64,000 nt of DNA, taken from NCBI GenBank assembly GCA_030278955.1, contig JAOANR010000010.1, forward strand, positions 19,126,444-19,190,443. Reading direction: 5' to 3'. The DNA comes from Hygrophila difformis. Its lineage: Eukaryota; Streptophyta; Magnoliopsida; Lamiales; Acanthaceae. Below, piece after piece: positions 10,801 through 20,610 of this stretch. Within the stretch, counting starts at the first letter, position 1, and each line of letters starts with the position of its first letter. A program made the position numbers and the translations under genes. The notes beneath the pieces were generated by a model that saw only the letters and a list, made by a program, of their open reading frames with translations, ran no database searches and was not told the DNA's origin.

Positions 10801-11807
10801 AAATTGAAATTATTTTTATATGTATAGTTTTTAACGTAATTTATTTATTTATAATTATTTATACAAAAAAAAAAGGTAATCAAAATTGGGAAGTTACCTT
10901 TTCCTAGCCTTGATTGGCTGTGTCGCAAAAAAAAATTGGGAAATACAGGTGGACCCCATCATCTAATTCATTTTGTTCCCCAATCCATATATCCTTATCC
11001 TTATAAACATATATATAATAATATACAAAAGTTGAGTATTATCAACTCATTTTTTCTCACAAATTACCTCATAAATCTATCTTTAATGCTCACAATTCAT
11101 TTGACACCATTATTGCAAATTCATTGAATTAATTGCTAGGAAATATTGGCAAAATTCAATACATCTTTAATTCATTATTATCCCAAATTCATTTGTAGGA
11201 TTATTGAAAAAAATAATTGAATATAATTGCTTGGAAAAATTGTCAAAATTCAACTTTTTGTGAGTGGATGGAAACGAATTAAATTTTAATTCAAAAAAAG
11301 AAAAAAAAATGCAAGAAAAGGTAGTTTTTGACGGGGTGAAAATGGGACAGTTTTTGAATATTCTAAAAAATAGTTCTATCTAAAATTTAAATAACTAACC
11401 AAATGACGTATCTACTACCTTCAATATTTGCCAGCATATATGAAAAATATTTGGGTCACATGTATATGTTGAATGGTGCAATCAATCACCAATCAAATAT
11501 TTTTTTCAAATATATAAACAACAAACATGATCAGGTTACCACCAGTTTTTATAAAAGTTCTAGATATGACATTCTGATCCATAAATAGAATTCAATATAA
11601 TTTATTTCGAGATGCTTGCTATTTTCTGGATTGTTATTTGTTAAGATGATGACACTGAATGTATTGGTGAAATCAATGAAGCAATTTAATGGGTATCAAT
11701 ACATTCCTTAAGAAATCTTTTTGCAACATTGTTAGCATTTGATTCCCTTACTATGCCTGAAAAGGTTTGGGATAGATGATGGATCCAATTATCAAATGAT
11801 AGTTTGT
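10801..11807. other. AT-rich non-coding DNA
   Basis: Only short frames with no recognisable domains; no element termini or RNA gene were identified. Confidence 0.4.
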
Positions 11808-12158
11808 ACCAAATAGTGATGTAAGTTTTACTATTATTCAATTTGGTCCATAAAGTATTTCATTATCTGAAATGGTCCTATAACTTTCACATTTTAGCCG
11901 AAATAGTCCTAAATACATTTAATTTTCAATTTTAGGTCCCTCAACGTTTACATTGTTCACTTTTTACCCCAAAAAGTTTCAAAAAATTAAAAAGCTTTTG
12001 GGATCAAAGTGAATAATTTAAGTTAGGGGTCTAAAATTGAATATTAAATGCATTCGGACTTTCGGCTAACATATAAAATTATAGGACCATTTGAGATAAT
12101 CAAATACTTTATGAACCAAATTGAATAATAATTAAACTTACAGGACTATTTGGATACT
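11808..12158. mobile_element. MITE with long terminal inverted repeats (~350 bp, Mutator-like or unclassified)
   Basis: Nearly the whole element folds back on itself. The left arm ACCAAATAGTGATGTAAG ... CAATTTGGTCCATAAAG ... AATGGTCCTATAA pairs with the right arm (TTATAGGACCATTT ... CTTTATGAACCAAATTG ... CTTACAGGACTATTTGG). The arms are ~70 bp or longer, and the central part is also an inverted repeat. A target duplication is not obvious, so the exact ends and superfamily are uncertain. Confidence 0.65.
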
Positions 12159-12304
12159 TATTCCATATTTTGTACAATCAATGAGCTTTGTTGCATCATC
12201 CGGGTATGCAATTTTATTTTTTTAATTATGTATTCCATAGTAGTTGATTAGTTACTATTTTTTTTTTAAAAAAAAATTATCTAGATATAGAATTCTAATA
12301 ATAG

Positions 12305-13300
12305 TTGATTAATTACTATTGTTTTATCACATATTTACTCCTTACTGAGGAAGAAGTTAAAATTTGTGAATTATTAGAGATTGATAAGTTGTTGCATATT
12401 TTAGGTCGGAGTTTAGGTGATTTTCCAACAATGTTGTTTCCAACAGGAAATAATATTCCTATGAATAACAGTAGATTGATTTTGGATGAACTTCACTATT
12501 ATCACAATTCTCTTTTCCGATGAGTACTGTGAGTTCTTGCAAAGATCTGCAGATGAGCAAAGAAGTGTTCATCATGAAGTCTTAGCTACACTTGAATCTA
12601 ATATTGGTGGAATATTCTTTGTGTATGATTGGGAGATATTGGGAAGACATTTGTTTGGAAGGGTTATTTTTTAACCAACGCTTAACGTGGTTGATTTAAT
12701 TAATCATTATATAATCTCAATGAACACGAGCGAAGATCGCCAGTATTTCAAACTCAGATAAGGTTGCATATCTATCTCACAGTCTTCCTTGCTTTATGAT
12801 GTCTATAAACCCGAATTCCTAAACAGCCTAATGTGCTTTGGTCTTCCCAATCATTAAATATTTTTGAAGGTTGGCACTCATGTAATACCTTTTCGGAGTA
12901 TAGATCAGACAAATGGTTTGTGCAAGCACTCAATTAATAATAACAAGGCTTGAGAACCATATATTGAAAGCCAAAGTCATGAATGGTCGGAATACGGGTA
13001 ACATAGTCCTCATATCAAGAATGACATTGACACCTTGAAATGTAAGTTTGCCATTTAAAAACAATTCCCTGTCATAGTTTCATATGAAATGAAAACTAAT
13101 AAAAGTCAAGGACAATCACTATCTTCTCTTAGGTTATTTTTTATAGAAAATGAGTTTTCAGCAATGATCAGTTGTGCGTAATAATTTTCTTTAGTGACAA
13201 ATCGAAAAGGCTTGAAAATTTTGCTATGTGAGAATGACAATTATGAGAAAGCATGTATTACAAATGTTGTGTACAAAGAACTTTGCAAAATGTGTAGGAC
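12305..13300 (+). pseudogene. Helitron PIF1-like helicase pseudogene, internally deleted
   Basis: Plus-strand fragments follow the Helitron helicase in order. The N-terminal part (12344-12520) has DFPTMLFPTGN and NNSRLILDELHY. The next part (12530-12650) has DEQRSVHHEVLA and SNIGGIFFVYD. The ATP-binding loop is recoverable in a shifted frame as IGKTFVWK near 12635-12660. After a deletion come YKPEFLNSLMCFGLPNH (~12810-12860), LENHILKAKVMNGRNTGNIV (~12950-13010) and the C-terminal tail with TNVVYKELCK (13200-13290). Several frameshifts and the loss of the middle make it non-functional. It points opposite to the copies at 9.3-10.6 kb. Confidence 0.8.
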
Positions 13301-13639
13301 CCGTTTGACAATTAAATTTTAGTTGTTAACTGATTACATGTGTAATTAATTATATCACCTGTTAATTGATTACGTTAATCTTTTCAGTAAATTTGTTGCT
13401 TACAATAACCTTAAATTCAAAATGCTATACATTACAACGGATTCAAAAAGAGATGGTTGAACACTATTTTAAGTTATTTTCTCTCTTTAAAAAAGCTATT
13501 ATGTTTCTGAGCTGATTCAAAATAATTGTTTTGTCAAACACCCCAGTAATATATTTTTTAAGTATAATTTTCTCATAATGTTATGCTATTAAAAATTACT
13601 ACTACGTCATTATATAAAAATTAAATATAACTATTAAAA

Positions 13640-13672
13640 TATGAAGCCGTGTGATGCACGGGTGAAGTACCA
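13640..13672 (+). mobile_element. Helitron-type 3' terminus (decayed)
   Basis: The stem CCGTG-TGATG-CACGG followed by GTGAAGTACCAG|T resembles a Helitron 3' hairpin ~11 nt before a CTRR end (CCAG in place of CTAG). It lies ~350 bp downstream of the plus-strand helicase relic, as expected in an autonomous Helitron. The 5' end was not found. Confidence 0.5.
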
Positions 13673-14139
13673 GTAGAGTATAAAGTAACAACATTCTACA
13701 CACACTTTCCCGCCCTAAATTTGACACCTCACACATCATTATTTTATTACTCTCATCCACTATCCATCCATCAATATATTTAAAAAAATCAAGATGATGT
13801 GGAAAATGTCTCTCACAAACACATTGAATTCGTCTCACTTCGGTTTTTTACCCGCTCTCTGGCTTCCATCTAAACGTGATTCTCTTTTATTTTTTTCCAT
13901 TTATTGCATCTGTACAATGCTGGGACTGTCTTATTAGATTACCATGCTCATATATTGCGTTTTACTCCATTTAGTATATCTTCTAGAAAATTTCCTATTT
14001 TGTTTCTGTTTTGCAGCCACCCTCTATGTGTTTCACTCCGCTCCCCGGCTATATTTCATCGGTACCATGTTTCGACTGTATTATCCGATTATCGATCTCA
14101 TATTTTGCATTGTATTTTGAATATTTTCTAATATGGTTT
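13673..14139. other. Non-coding host DNA flanking the chromovirus
   Basis: No open frame of note. Two diverged copies of a short segment occur (GACTGTCTTATTAGATTACC near 13924 and GACTGTATTATCCGATTATC near 14074). The last five bases, GGTTT (14135-14139), are the left target-site duplication of the chromovirus. The region may be the intron or leader of the broken gene that resumes at 19351. Confidence 0.4.
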
Positions 14140-14406
14140 TGATATGAATAAGAAACGGGAAGAGCAGTAATAAGGAATAAGCAAATTGTTCTCTATTCAA
14201 TGTCTGTGAATTCGACAGTATATATATGCCCAATCCTACTCACACACAATGACTTATTTACCCTCCCACAATAAGACCTAATCCCTGTCCTCAATCAAAA
14301 GCAATAAACATATCATTTAACATAATCCATCAGATAATTGGGTGGGCGAGGGTCTCTCTTGCTCCTACGAACCGCTGTGTCACCGATGGCCCTATCAACC
14401 ATATCA
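14140..14406 (-). repeat. 3' LTR of the chromovirus
   Basis: TG...CA ends (TGATATG...CATATCA) that are themselves inverted repeats. It contains the last ~94 nt of the gag-pol frame (14313-14406). On the minus strand a TATATATA box lies at ~14219-14228. The adjacent purine-rich tract (GAGAATGGGCAAAA, 14407-14420 on minus) serves as the likely polypurine tract and is coding at the same time. Confidence 0.95.
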
Positions 14407-17400
14407 TTTTGCCCATTCTCCACCAGAGGGACCTTGTCCTCAAGGTCCAAATTAGGATAGGTCTGTCGAAGCACTGCTTCATCCTCCCAGGTAGCCTCAT
14501 GTGGTGGTAACCCCACCCATTGGATTAGGAATTGCCGAGACTGGCCATTCCGACGGCGGATTACCCGGCTGGACAACGCGGCCACTGGTGTCAAGGTAGA
14601 ACGCCCGTCCTCATCAGTAGGTGGCAGCGGAGAGAGGATCTGAGGGACCTCCCCGACATAGCGGCGCAGCTGGGACACATGGAAGACCGGGTGAACGCGA
14701 GTCTCAGGCGGCAATTGAAGTTGATACGCCACAGCACCAAGCTTGGCTATGATTTGGAACGGTCCGTAAAAGCGTCGACTCAACTTGTGGAATAATGAAC
14801 GCCGGAGGGATCGTTGTCTGTAGGGATGAAGCCGGACCCACACCCAATCGTCCACTTGGAACTCCACCTCCGAACGGTGGCGATCAGCCGTGGCTTTCAT
14901 GCGTTGTTGTGCGCGAGAGAGATTAGCACGCAAGGTGTCCAGCAGTGTGTCCCGCTGCAAGCACTCTTCCTCAACAGCTGCCGTGGGTGTGTCCCCTGGA
15001 GTGTACCGCAACAGAGGGGGAGGCAGACGGCCATACACGGCCTGAAATGGGGTCATCCCTGTAGAGGAATGGGTGGCGGTATTATAGGAATATTCAGCCC
15101 AAGCTAAGAAGTCCACCCAACGACGCGGCTGGTCGGACACAAAGCAGCGGAGATACATCTCAAGTGAACGGTTGGTGACCTCGGTCTGGCCATCGGACTC
15201 GGGATGATACGGCGAACTCATTGCTAATTTCGTGCCTTGAAGACGGAATAGCTCGCGCCAGAATTGGCCAGTAAACACTCTATCCCGATCACTCACAATG
15301 GTACGAGGCATCCCATGTAAGCGAACAATCTCGCGAAGGAACACTTGTGCTACAGATAAGCTGGAGAATTCGGCCGACAGGGGAACGAAGTGAGCGTATT
15401 TGGATAGGCGGTCGACCACCACCAAAACCACGGTCTTACCCTTGGAGGGGGGTAAACCAATCACGAAATCCATTGAGATGTCTTCCCAGACCTGCTGTGG
15501 AATAGGCAACGGCTGGAGGAGGCCCGCCGGGGGTGTCGTGGAGTACTTTACCTGTTGGCAGGTCAAGCATTGTAACACATAGGTCTTGACATCTTTCTGT
15601 AACCCCTTCCAAAAAAACTCACTGGCGATCCGCTTAAAGGTCCGATGTATCCCAGCATGTCCTCCAATGGGTGTGTCGTGGAATTCATATAATAAGGCCT
15701 TGCGAAGAGAAGGGTTATTCGGCACGCAGACGCGATCACGAAAGAGGAGCAAATCATTAATCCATCGATATTCAGGAAGGCGTTCCCCCTTTTTGAGTGA
15801 CACAATTTTGTCCTGGAGAACCTGATCCTTCAATGTGGCTTGCTGCAATTCAAAAATCAACCCTGGGACCGAACATGAAAATGCACACAGTTCAGATTCC
15901 ATCATTGGCCTACGAGATAACGCGTCGGCAGCGACATTTGCTCTGCCTGGTCGGTAGCGTATCTCAAAGTCGAATCCCATCAACTTGGTTAGCCACTTCT
16001 GTTGTTCCGGTGTTTGAATAGTTTGAGCCATAAGTTCCCGTAAGCTAACCTGGTCTGTTAGAATGACGAAGTGAGTACCAAGAAGGTAGTGACGCCATTT
16101 CTTAACCGCGCAAATGATGGCGTACATCTCCCGGTGATAGGTCGAGGCGGCCTGCATTCTTGGTGCCAGCTTCTTACTGAAATATGCGATAGGGTGTTGC
16201 TGTTGAGACAGCACCGCGCCCACGCCTAGGCCAGAGGCGTCCGTCTCCACCACAAAAGCCTGAGTAAAATCCGGTAGCATCAGAATGGGAGCCGAAGTGA
16301 GAGCCTCCTTAAGTTGTTGGAAAGCCAAGTCAGTCACGGCGGTCCAAACGAAACCATCCGTGCGTAACAGGTCAGTCAAAGGTGCGGCAATATGCGCATA
16401 GCCCCGAATGAAGCGCCTGTAGAAACCAGTGAGTCCAAGGAAGGCACGGACCGCTCGGACAGAGGTAGGGACTGGCCAATCCACCATGGCAGCAACCTTG
16501 GCTGGGTCGACTTGAACCCCCCTGCCTGAAATGATATGCCCCAAATACTCCACTTGTGTGGTGCCAAAACTACACTTTTCTTGTTTCGCAAAAAGTTTAT
16601 TATGCTGTAAAGCTAGCAGAACAGCCTGTAGGTGATTGAGATGATCCGTCCATGAGGAGCTATAGACTAGAATATCATCCAAGAAAACCAGGACAAAACG
16701 GCGTAACATTGGTTTGAAGACCGAATTCATCAAGCTCTGAAAGGTGGCTGGAGCATTAGTGAGGCCGAAGGGCATCACCATATATTCATAATGACCGTCA
16801 TGGGTGCGAAACGCGGTCTTGGGAATATCTTCCGGTCGGACCCGAATTTGGTGGTACCCGGAACGGAGATCAAGCTTAGAGAAGAACTGTGCACCATGTA
16901 ATTCGTCGAAGAGTTCATCAATGGTCGGTATCGGGAAACGGTCCTTTACCGTTATGGCATTGAGGGCCCTATAGTCGGTACAGAAGCGCCAGGTGCCGTC
17001 CTTCTTACGGACCAAGACCACTGGGGAGGAAAAAGGGCTGCTGCTTGGCCGAATGATTCCATCCTGAAGCATGCTCGTGACCATCTGTTCTAACACTTCT
17101 TTTTGGTAGTGGGGGTAACGATAAGGTCTAACATTCACCGGAGCTGCACCTGGAATAAGAGGAATCGCATGATCCACCGCGCGTGTGGGGGGTAATCCCT
17201 GTGGTGCCGCAAACACCTCACGGAACCCGTCCAGCAGCTCTCGTAAATCTGTGGACAGGGGCACAGTTGGTGTCGGTTGGTGTAAAGGTTGTATCACTAT
17301 TTGGAAACACGCTGCGATCTCCTCAGCCCGGACTAATTTCTCCAAATAGTGAAGCTGGGCCACCTGTGGTACCAGTCGCGGCTCGCCTACCAGGTTAACC

Positions 17401-19058
17401 GATCGGCCATCAATTTCGAATTCCAATACCATCTTACCAAAATGTTGGCGCACCCATCCCAGAGTTGATAACCAAGAGGCGCCCAGGATGACGTCCGCGC
17501 CATGAATGGCAAGTAAAAACAATTCAGGTTGGAAGGAGTGATTCTGAATCATGATAGGGGTATTTGTCACTCGACCCTCTGTAAACAACTTTCCCCCATT
17601 CCCGACGGAGACCCCAAATGGTGCCGTTGCCTCAACAGGAAGTCCCAAATGGTGTGCTACCGACGTCCGAATAAAAGAATGGGTACTACCCCCATCAATG
17701 AGTACCTGTAATTTAGCCGAGCCGATATAGCCAGTAAAGCGAAAAGTCGTATAGGATGGGGTGCCTGCCAAGGCATGGAGGAAGATAGCAGCCTCATCGG
17801 TTTCCCCTGTAAGAGCCTCGTGTGGGCAAGTGTCATCCACCCCGATCTCAGCGTCAAACTCTACCATTAATAATTGGGGGCGATTCTTGCAACGGTGAGT
17901 TGTACTCCACTTCTCATCACAATTATAGCATAGATTGCGTTGGCGACGCTCCTGTATCTCACTCGCTGTTAAACGCCGAACCCCAACCGGAACAGAGGAA
18001 GGGCTTGATTTATTAGGCTCCCCTGCGGAAACCGGAGTACGACCGATCGAAGAAGAACGGCCGATGTGCCCTGCCCCCTTAAACCCCACCTCTGGACCTT
18101 TCGAAGCCAATTTCTCCTCCTGTAATCGGGCAAGACCCACCGCTTGAGCCAGCGAGCTGGGGCGGAAGGCTTTCACTTCATGGCGGATGTCCTCGCGCAA
18201 CCCCGAAATAAAACAGCTGAGAAGGAAGGAAGTCGAGACGCCAGTGATGCGATTGGCTAATTCATCAAACCGTTGGCGATACGCTGCCACCGTAGATGTC
18301 TGAGTGAGTTTAGCCAACAATTCCTGCCGATCCTCAAAGTCGGAGGGCCCGAATGTAGTTTCGAGCTGACGGGTGAAGTCCTCCCAAGTGCGGAACGCCC
18401 CTGTCCGTTGGTGCCATTGGAACCAAGGAAGAGCCGGCCCATCCATATGAATAGCCGCCAGAGCCAAACGTTGAGACAAAGGAGTAGAATAGTAGTCGAA
18501 GTACCTCTCGGCTTTGTAGATCCAATCCAAAGGGTTTGTACCGTCAAAGTGGGGAAAATCCACGCGAACCCGAAATGCATTATCAGAACCAGGCCACGCC
18601 GACGGCGAGAAAGGCGGTGGCGGCGTGGAGGCTAGAAACGGGGGAATGCCCAACGGCGGTAGGCCCACCGAAGACAGCGGTGGCGGTGGAGGTACGCCCC
18701 CCGAGAGAGGCGGGCCAAGGACCACCGAGACGGGGGAAGAAAGACCCGGCGCCGCGGAAAAGGTCCCAAATTGGGGAACTCCGATTGGTGGCAAGGAGGA
18801 GGCGGACAACGGGCAAGTGGCAACGATCGGAGTGGCGAAGGAGGAAGGTGAAGCAGGGGCAGTGACCGCCGGTCCGGAAGAGGGGCAAAATCGAAGCTGC
18901 AAGTTGTCAATAGCGGATTGCAGGGCTTGCAATTTCTGGTCCTGCTCGCGGCGGTCGGCCGACAGCTGATCGGAAATCTGGGTACCCAGCTCACCCACCT
19001 TTTCTTCCATCTTTGCCAGGCGGTCATCCATGGTTTTGAGCCGAGTTCCCTCGGCCAT
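14313..19058 (-). CDS. Gag-Pol polyprotein with C-terminal chromodomain (1581 aa)
   Basis: Encodes all functions for retrotransposition by the chromovirus. In order: a coiled N-terminus and a Pro/Ser-rich stretch, capsid-type gag (~175-275), zinc knuckle CYNCDEKWSTTHRC (~380), aspartic protease with LIDGGST (~451), reverse transcriptase with FLDDIL (~790), RNase H, integrase with an HHCC finger (GHAGIH...CLTC) and catalytic acidic residues in MDFV (~1194), SDRD and TEVTN. A chromodomain follows (FLIQWVGLPPHEATWED, ~1509-1527), which in this family is thought to steer integration to particular chromatin. No stop or frameshift occurs in 4.7 kb. The ATG at 19056-19058 lies ~25 nt after the 5' LTR. 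The last ~31 codons are encoded inside the 3' LTR. Confidence 0.95.
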   Translation of the reverse strand: MAEGTRLKTMDDRLAKMEEKVGELGTQISDQLSADRREQDQKLQALQSAIDNLQLRFCPSSGPAVTAPASPSSFATPIVATCPLSASSLPPIGVPQFGTFSAAPGLSSPVSVVLGPPLSGGVPPPPPLSSVGLPPLGIPPFLASTPPPPFSPSAWPGSDNAFRVRVDFPHFDGTNPLDWIYKAERYFDYYSTPLSQRLALAAIHMDGPALPWFQWHQRTGAFRTWEDFTRQLETTFGPSDFEDRQELLAKLTQTSTVAAYRQRFDELANRITGVSTSFLLSCFISGLREDIRHEVKAFRPSSLAQAVGLARLQEEKLASKGPEVGFKGAGHIGRSSSIGRTPVSAGEPNKSSPSSVPVGVRRLTASEIQERRQRNLCYNCDEKWSTTHRCKNRPQLLMVEFDAEIGVDDTCPHEALTGETDEAAIFLHALAGTPSYTTFRFTGYIGSAKLQVLIDGGSTHSFIRTSVAHHLGLPVEATAPFGVSVGNGGKLFTEGRVTNTPIMIQNHSFQPELFLLAIHGADVILGASWLSTLGWVRQHFGKMVLEFEIDGRSVNLVGEPRLVPQVAQLHYLEKLVRAEEIAACFQIVIQPLHQPTPTVPLSTDLRELLDGFREVFAAPQGLPPTRAVDHAIPLIPGAAPVNVRPYRYPHYQKEVLEQMVTSMLQDGIIRPSSSPFSSPVVLVRKKDGTWRFCTDYRALNAITVKDRFPIPTIDELFDELHGAQFFSKLDLRSGYHQIRVRPEDIPKTAFRTHDGHYEYMVMPFGLTNAPATFQSLMNSVFKPMLRRFVLVFLDDILVYSSSWTDHLNHLQAVLLALQHNKLFAKQEKCSFGTTQVEYLGHIISGRGVQVDPAKVAAMVDWPVPTSVRAVRAFLGLTGFYRRFIRGYAHIAAPLTDLLRTDGFVWTAVTDLAFQQLKEALTSAPILMLPDFTQAFVVETDASGLGVGAVLSQQQHPIAYFSKKLAPRMQAASTYHREMYAIICAVKKWRHYLLGTHFVILTDQVSLRELMAQTIQTPEQQKWLTKLMGFDFEIRYRPGRANVAADALSRRPMMESELCAFSCSVPGLIFELQQATLKDQVLQDKIVSLKKGERLPEYRWINDLLLFRDRVCVPNNPSLRKALLYEFHDTPIGGHAGIHRTFKRIASEFFWKGLQKDVKTYVLQCLTCQQVKYSTTPPAGLLQPLPIPQQVWEDISMDFVIGLPPSKGKTVVLVVVDRLSKYAHFVPLSAEFSSLSVAQVFLREIVRLHGMPRTIVSDRDRVFTGQFWRELFRLQGTKLAMSSPYHPESDGQTEVTNRSLEMYLRCFVSDQPRRWVDFLAWAEYSYNTATHSSTGMTPFQAVYGRLPPPLLRYTPGDTPTAAVEEECLQRDTLLDTLRANLSRAQQRMKATADRHRSEVEFQVDDWVWVRLHPYRQRSLRRSLFHKLSRRFYGPFQIIAKLGAVAYQLQLPPETRVHPVFHVSQLRRYVGEVPQILSPLPPTDEDGRSTLTPVAALSSRVIRRRNGQSRQFLIQWVGLPPHEATWEDEAVLRQTYPNLDLEDKVPLVENGQNDMVDRAIGDTAVRRSKRDPRPPNYLMDYVK

Positions 19059-19062
19059 GAGT

Positions 19063-19080
19063 CTCTCAATGAAAGCACCA
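19063..19080 (-). promoter_or_regulatory. Primer-binding site region of the chromovirus
   Basis: Directly inside the 5' LTR, three bases from its end, the minus strand reads TGGTGCTTTCATTGAGAG. It begins with TGG as a tRNA-primed site would, but it is not the tRNA-Met site (TGGTATCAGAGC) usual for many chromoviruses. The primer tRNA cannot be assigned from the sequence. Confidence 0.5.
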
Positions 19081-19083
19081 AAT

Positions 19084-19350
19084 TGATATGAATAAGAAAC
19101 GGGAAGAGCAGTAATAAGGAATAAGCAAATTGTTCTCTATTCAATGTCTGTGAATTCGACAGTATATATATGCCCAATCCTACTCACACACAATGACTTA
19201 TTTACCCTCCCACAATAAGACCTAATCCCTGTCCTCAATCAAAAGCAATAAACATATCATTTAACATAATCCATCAGATAATTGGGTGGGCGAGGGTCTC
19301 TCTTGCTCCTACGAACCGCTGTGTCACCGATGGCCCTATCAACCATATCA
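19084..19350 (-). repeat. 5' LTR of the chromovirus
   Basis: Identical by eye to 14140-14406. A TATATATA box at 19163-19171 (minus orientation GGGCATATATATACTG) is the likely promoter for gag-pol, about 105 nt before the internal region. Confidence 0.9.
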
Positions 19351-19921
19351 GGTTTCTATTTATTTGTATTGTGCATACTCCTAAAATGTTCATTATCCTT
19401 CATTTACTTTAATGGTTTAATGTGTTGTGACAGCTTTCTTCATGATGCAGAGTACAATGGCGTCTGAGTCAGAAGATTGGATTTCTAAACTGAAGCATTA
19501 CACAACTGTATTCTTCCCAAAGGGTGCAAAGGCCGCCAGTGAGTTGTCCTTCGAAGCATTGTACTTCTGACTTAGAAGCATTACACAACTGTATACTTCT
19601 GACTTAGAAGTACTCGATGCTGCTTTGTACTTCTTGCAACGTGTTGATTCCAAAATATATGTATATCTTGCCGCCAGTGAGTTGTCCTTCGAGATGAAAG
19701 GTGTACTTCAACAGATGAAGGGTAGAACGAACAGATGGAGTGAAGCATCTTCTGTAGATTCTACGATGCTGCCTGTTCCCACAGCTATATTTGATTCTAT
19801 CTCATCTCACATAGAGTTATTGCGCAGCTACGTGTATGATGCTTATTTCCGTCAGGCAACGCCTGAGTTTGAAATATTGTGGTTTGATTTGATTAGGAGT
19901 CGGCTCATATTATTGTCAAAC
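19351..19921 (+). pseudogene. Fragment of an unidentified gene, cut by two retrotransposons
   Basis: A splice-acceptor-like stretch (GTGTTGTGACAG, ~19423-19434) precedes an ATG-rich start and a reading frame with MASESEDWISKLKHY (from ~19455). It stops near 19570 and resumes open from 19625 to 19927 (DSKIYVYLAASELSFEMKG and onward). The words GCCGCCAGTGAGTTGTCCTT and AAGCATTACACAACTGTAT each occur twice, showing an internal duplication that broke the frame. The downstream part is removed by the Tat-like element at 19922, and upstream sequence is separated by the chromovirus. I do not recognise the protein family. Confidence 0.4.
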
Positions 19922-20557
19922 TGTTAACCCAGCAAAATATATATTATAGCCCATCCAAGTTTAACTGGCCCAGTCCGTGGAAATATATCCGGAGAAGATG
20001 ACGCACCTTCAAAGGCCCAATCCATTTTTCAAGTCTCGGTTCAACTCAAAATTTATCCGGATAATGATCCAGTAGGAAAACCGGCACCATAATGCCAGGG
20101 GCAACAGTGAGGTGACACAGCCGCCACAGCCGTATCCTCAAGCCCCACGCCTCCTAGGTGTAACCAGAAGTCAATAAAGATAGATCGCGTATCTGCAGGG
20201 CGGCGGCGGTATTGCGTCTCATTAATGCAAGGCGGCCGCATGACGGAATTCAAGGGAAGATGGTGACTCATAGATGGACGGCGACATAGGAGGAATGAGT
20301 GCAGGGTGTCGCCTCACTCTGTATAAAGAGACGATGAGGCATGGAAGAAGATCATCAAGACACCCCTTGAGGAATCACTTTATCTATTCTGCATTTTTAT
20401 TCTTGCAAGTTTCTTTCGTATTTTTCCATTCTGCAATCTTTAATTCCTTTACAGTTTTCTTATTTTCGTGTAATTCCTTTCTGCAATTCTTGTAATCCTT
20501 TCGATACTCATCAATCAAAAAAGGAGGTTTCTCCCTCAAAGAATTTCTTGGTTAACA
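19922..20557 (+). repeat. 5' LTR of the Tat-like element
   Basis: TG...CA ends. TATA box GTATAAAG at 20321-20328, with transcription expected to start ~30 nt later. The matching 3' LTR has TATATAAAG here. Confidence 0.95.
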
Positions 20558-20560
20558 AAT

Positions 20561-20578
20561 TGGCACGCCCAGTGGGAC
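20561..20578 (+). promoter_or_regulatory. Primer-binding site of the Tat-like element
   Basis: TGGCACGCCCAGTGGGAC, three bases after the LTR. The same sequence occurs at 543-560 (minus) in element A. The cognate tRNA is not assigned. Confidence 0.6.
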
Positions 20579-20610
20579 CCGAAGTGGAAACCATATCCGC
20601 TTGGAAGTGT

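Larger units (their letters stand above)
14140..19350 (-). mobile_element. Complete chromovirus LTR retrotransposon (Reina-like, 5.2 kb)
   Basis: Two 267-bp LTRs (14140-14406, 19084-19350) look identical base for base and are flanked by the 5-bp duplication GGTTT (14135-14139, 19351-19355). A single uninterrupted gag-pol frame ending in a chromodomain fills the inside. Identical LTRs and an intact frame mean a very recent, possibly still active, insertion. Short LTRs, one ORF and a C-terminal chromodomain fit the Reina clade of plant chromoviruses; the clade is an inference. Confidence 0.95.

Noticed and set aside
18257..19177. Several 100-180 codon frames on both strands near the start of the chromovirus gag
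   Set aside because: Shadows of the GC-rich Pro/Ser-coding part of the 1581-codon gag-pol frame.
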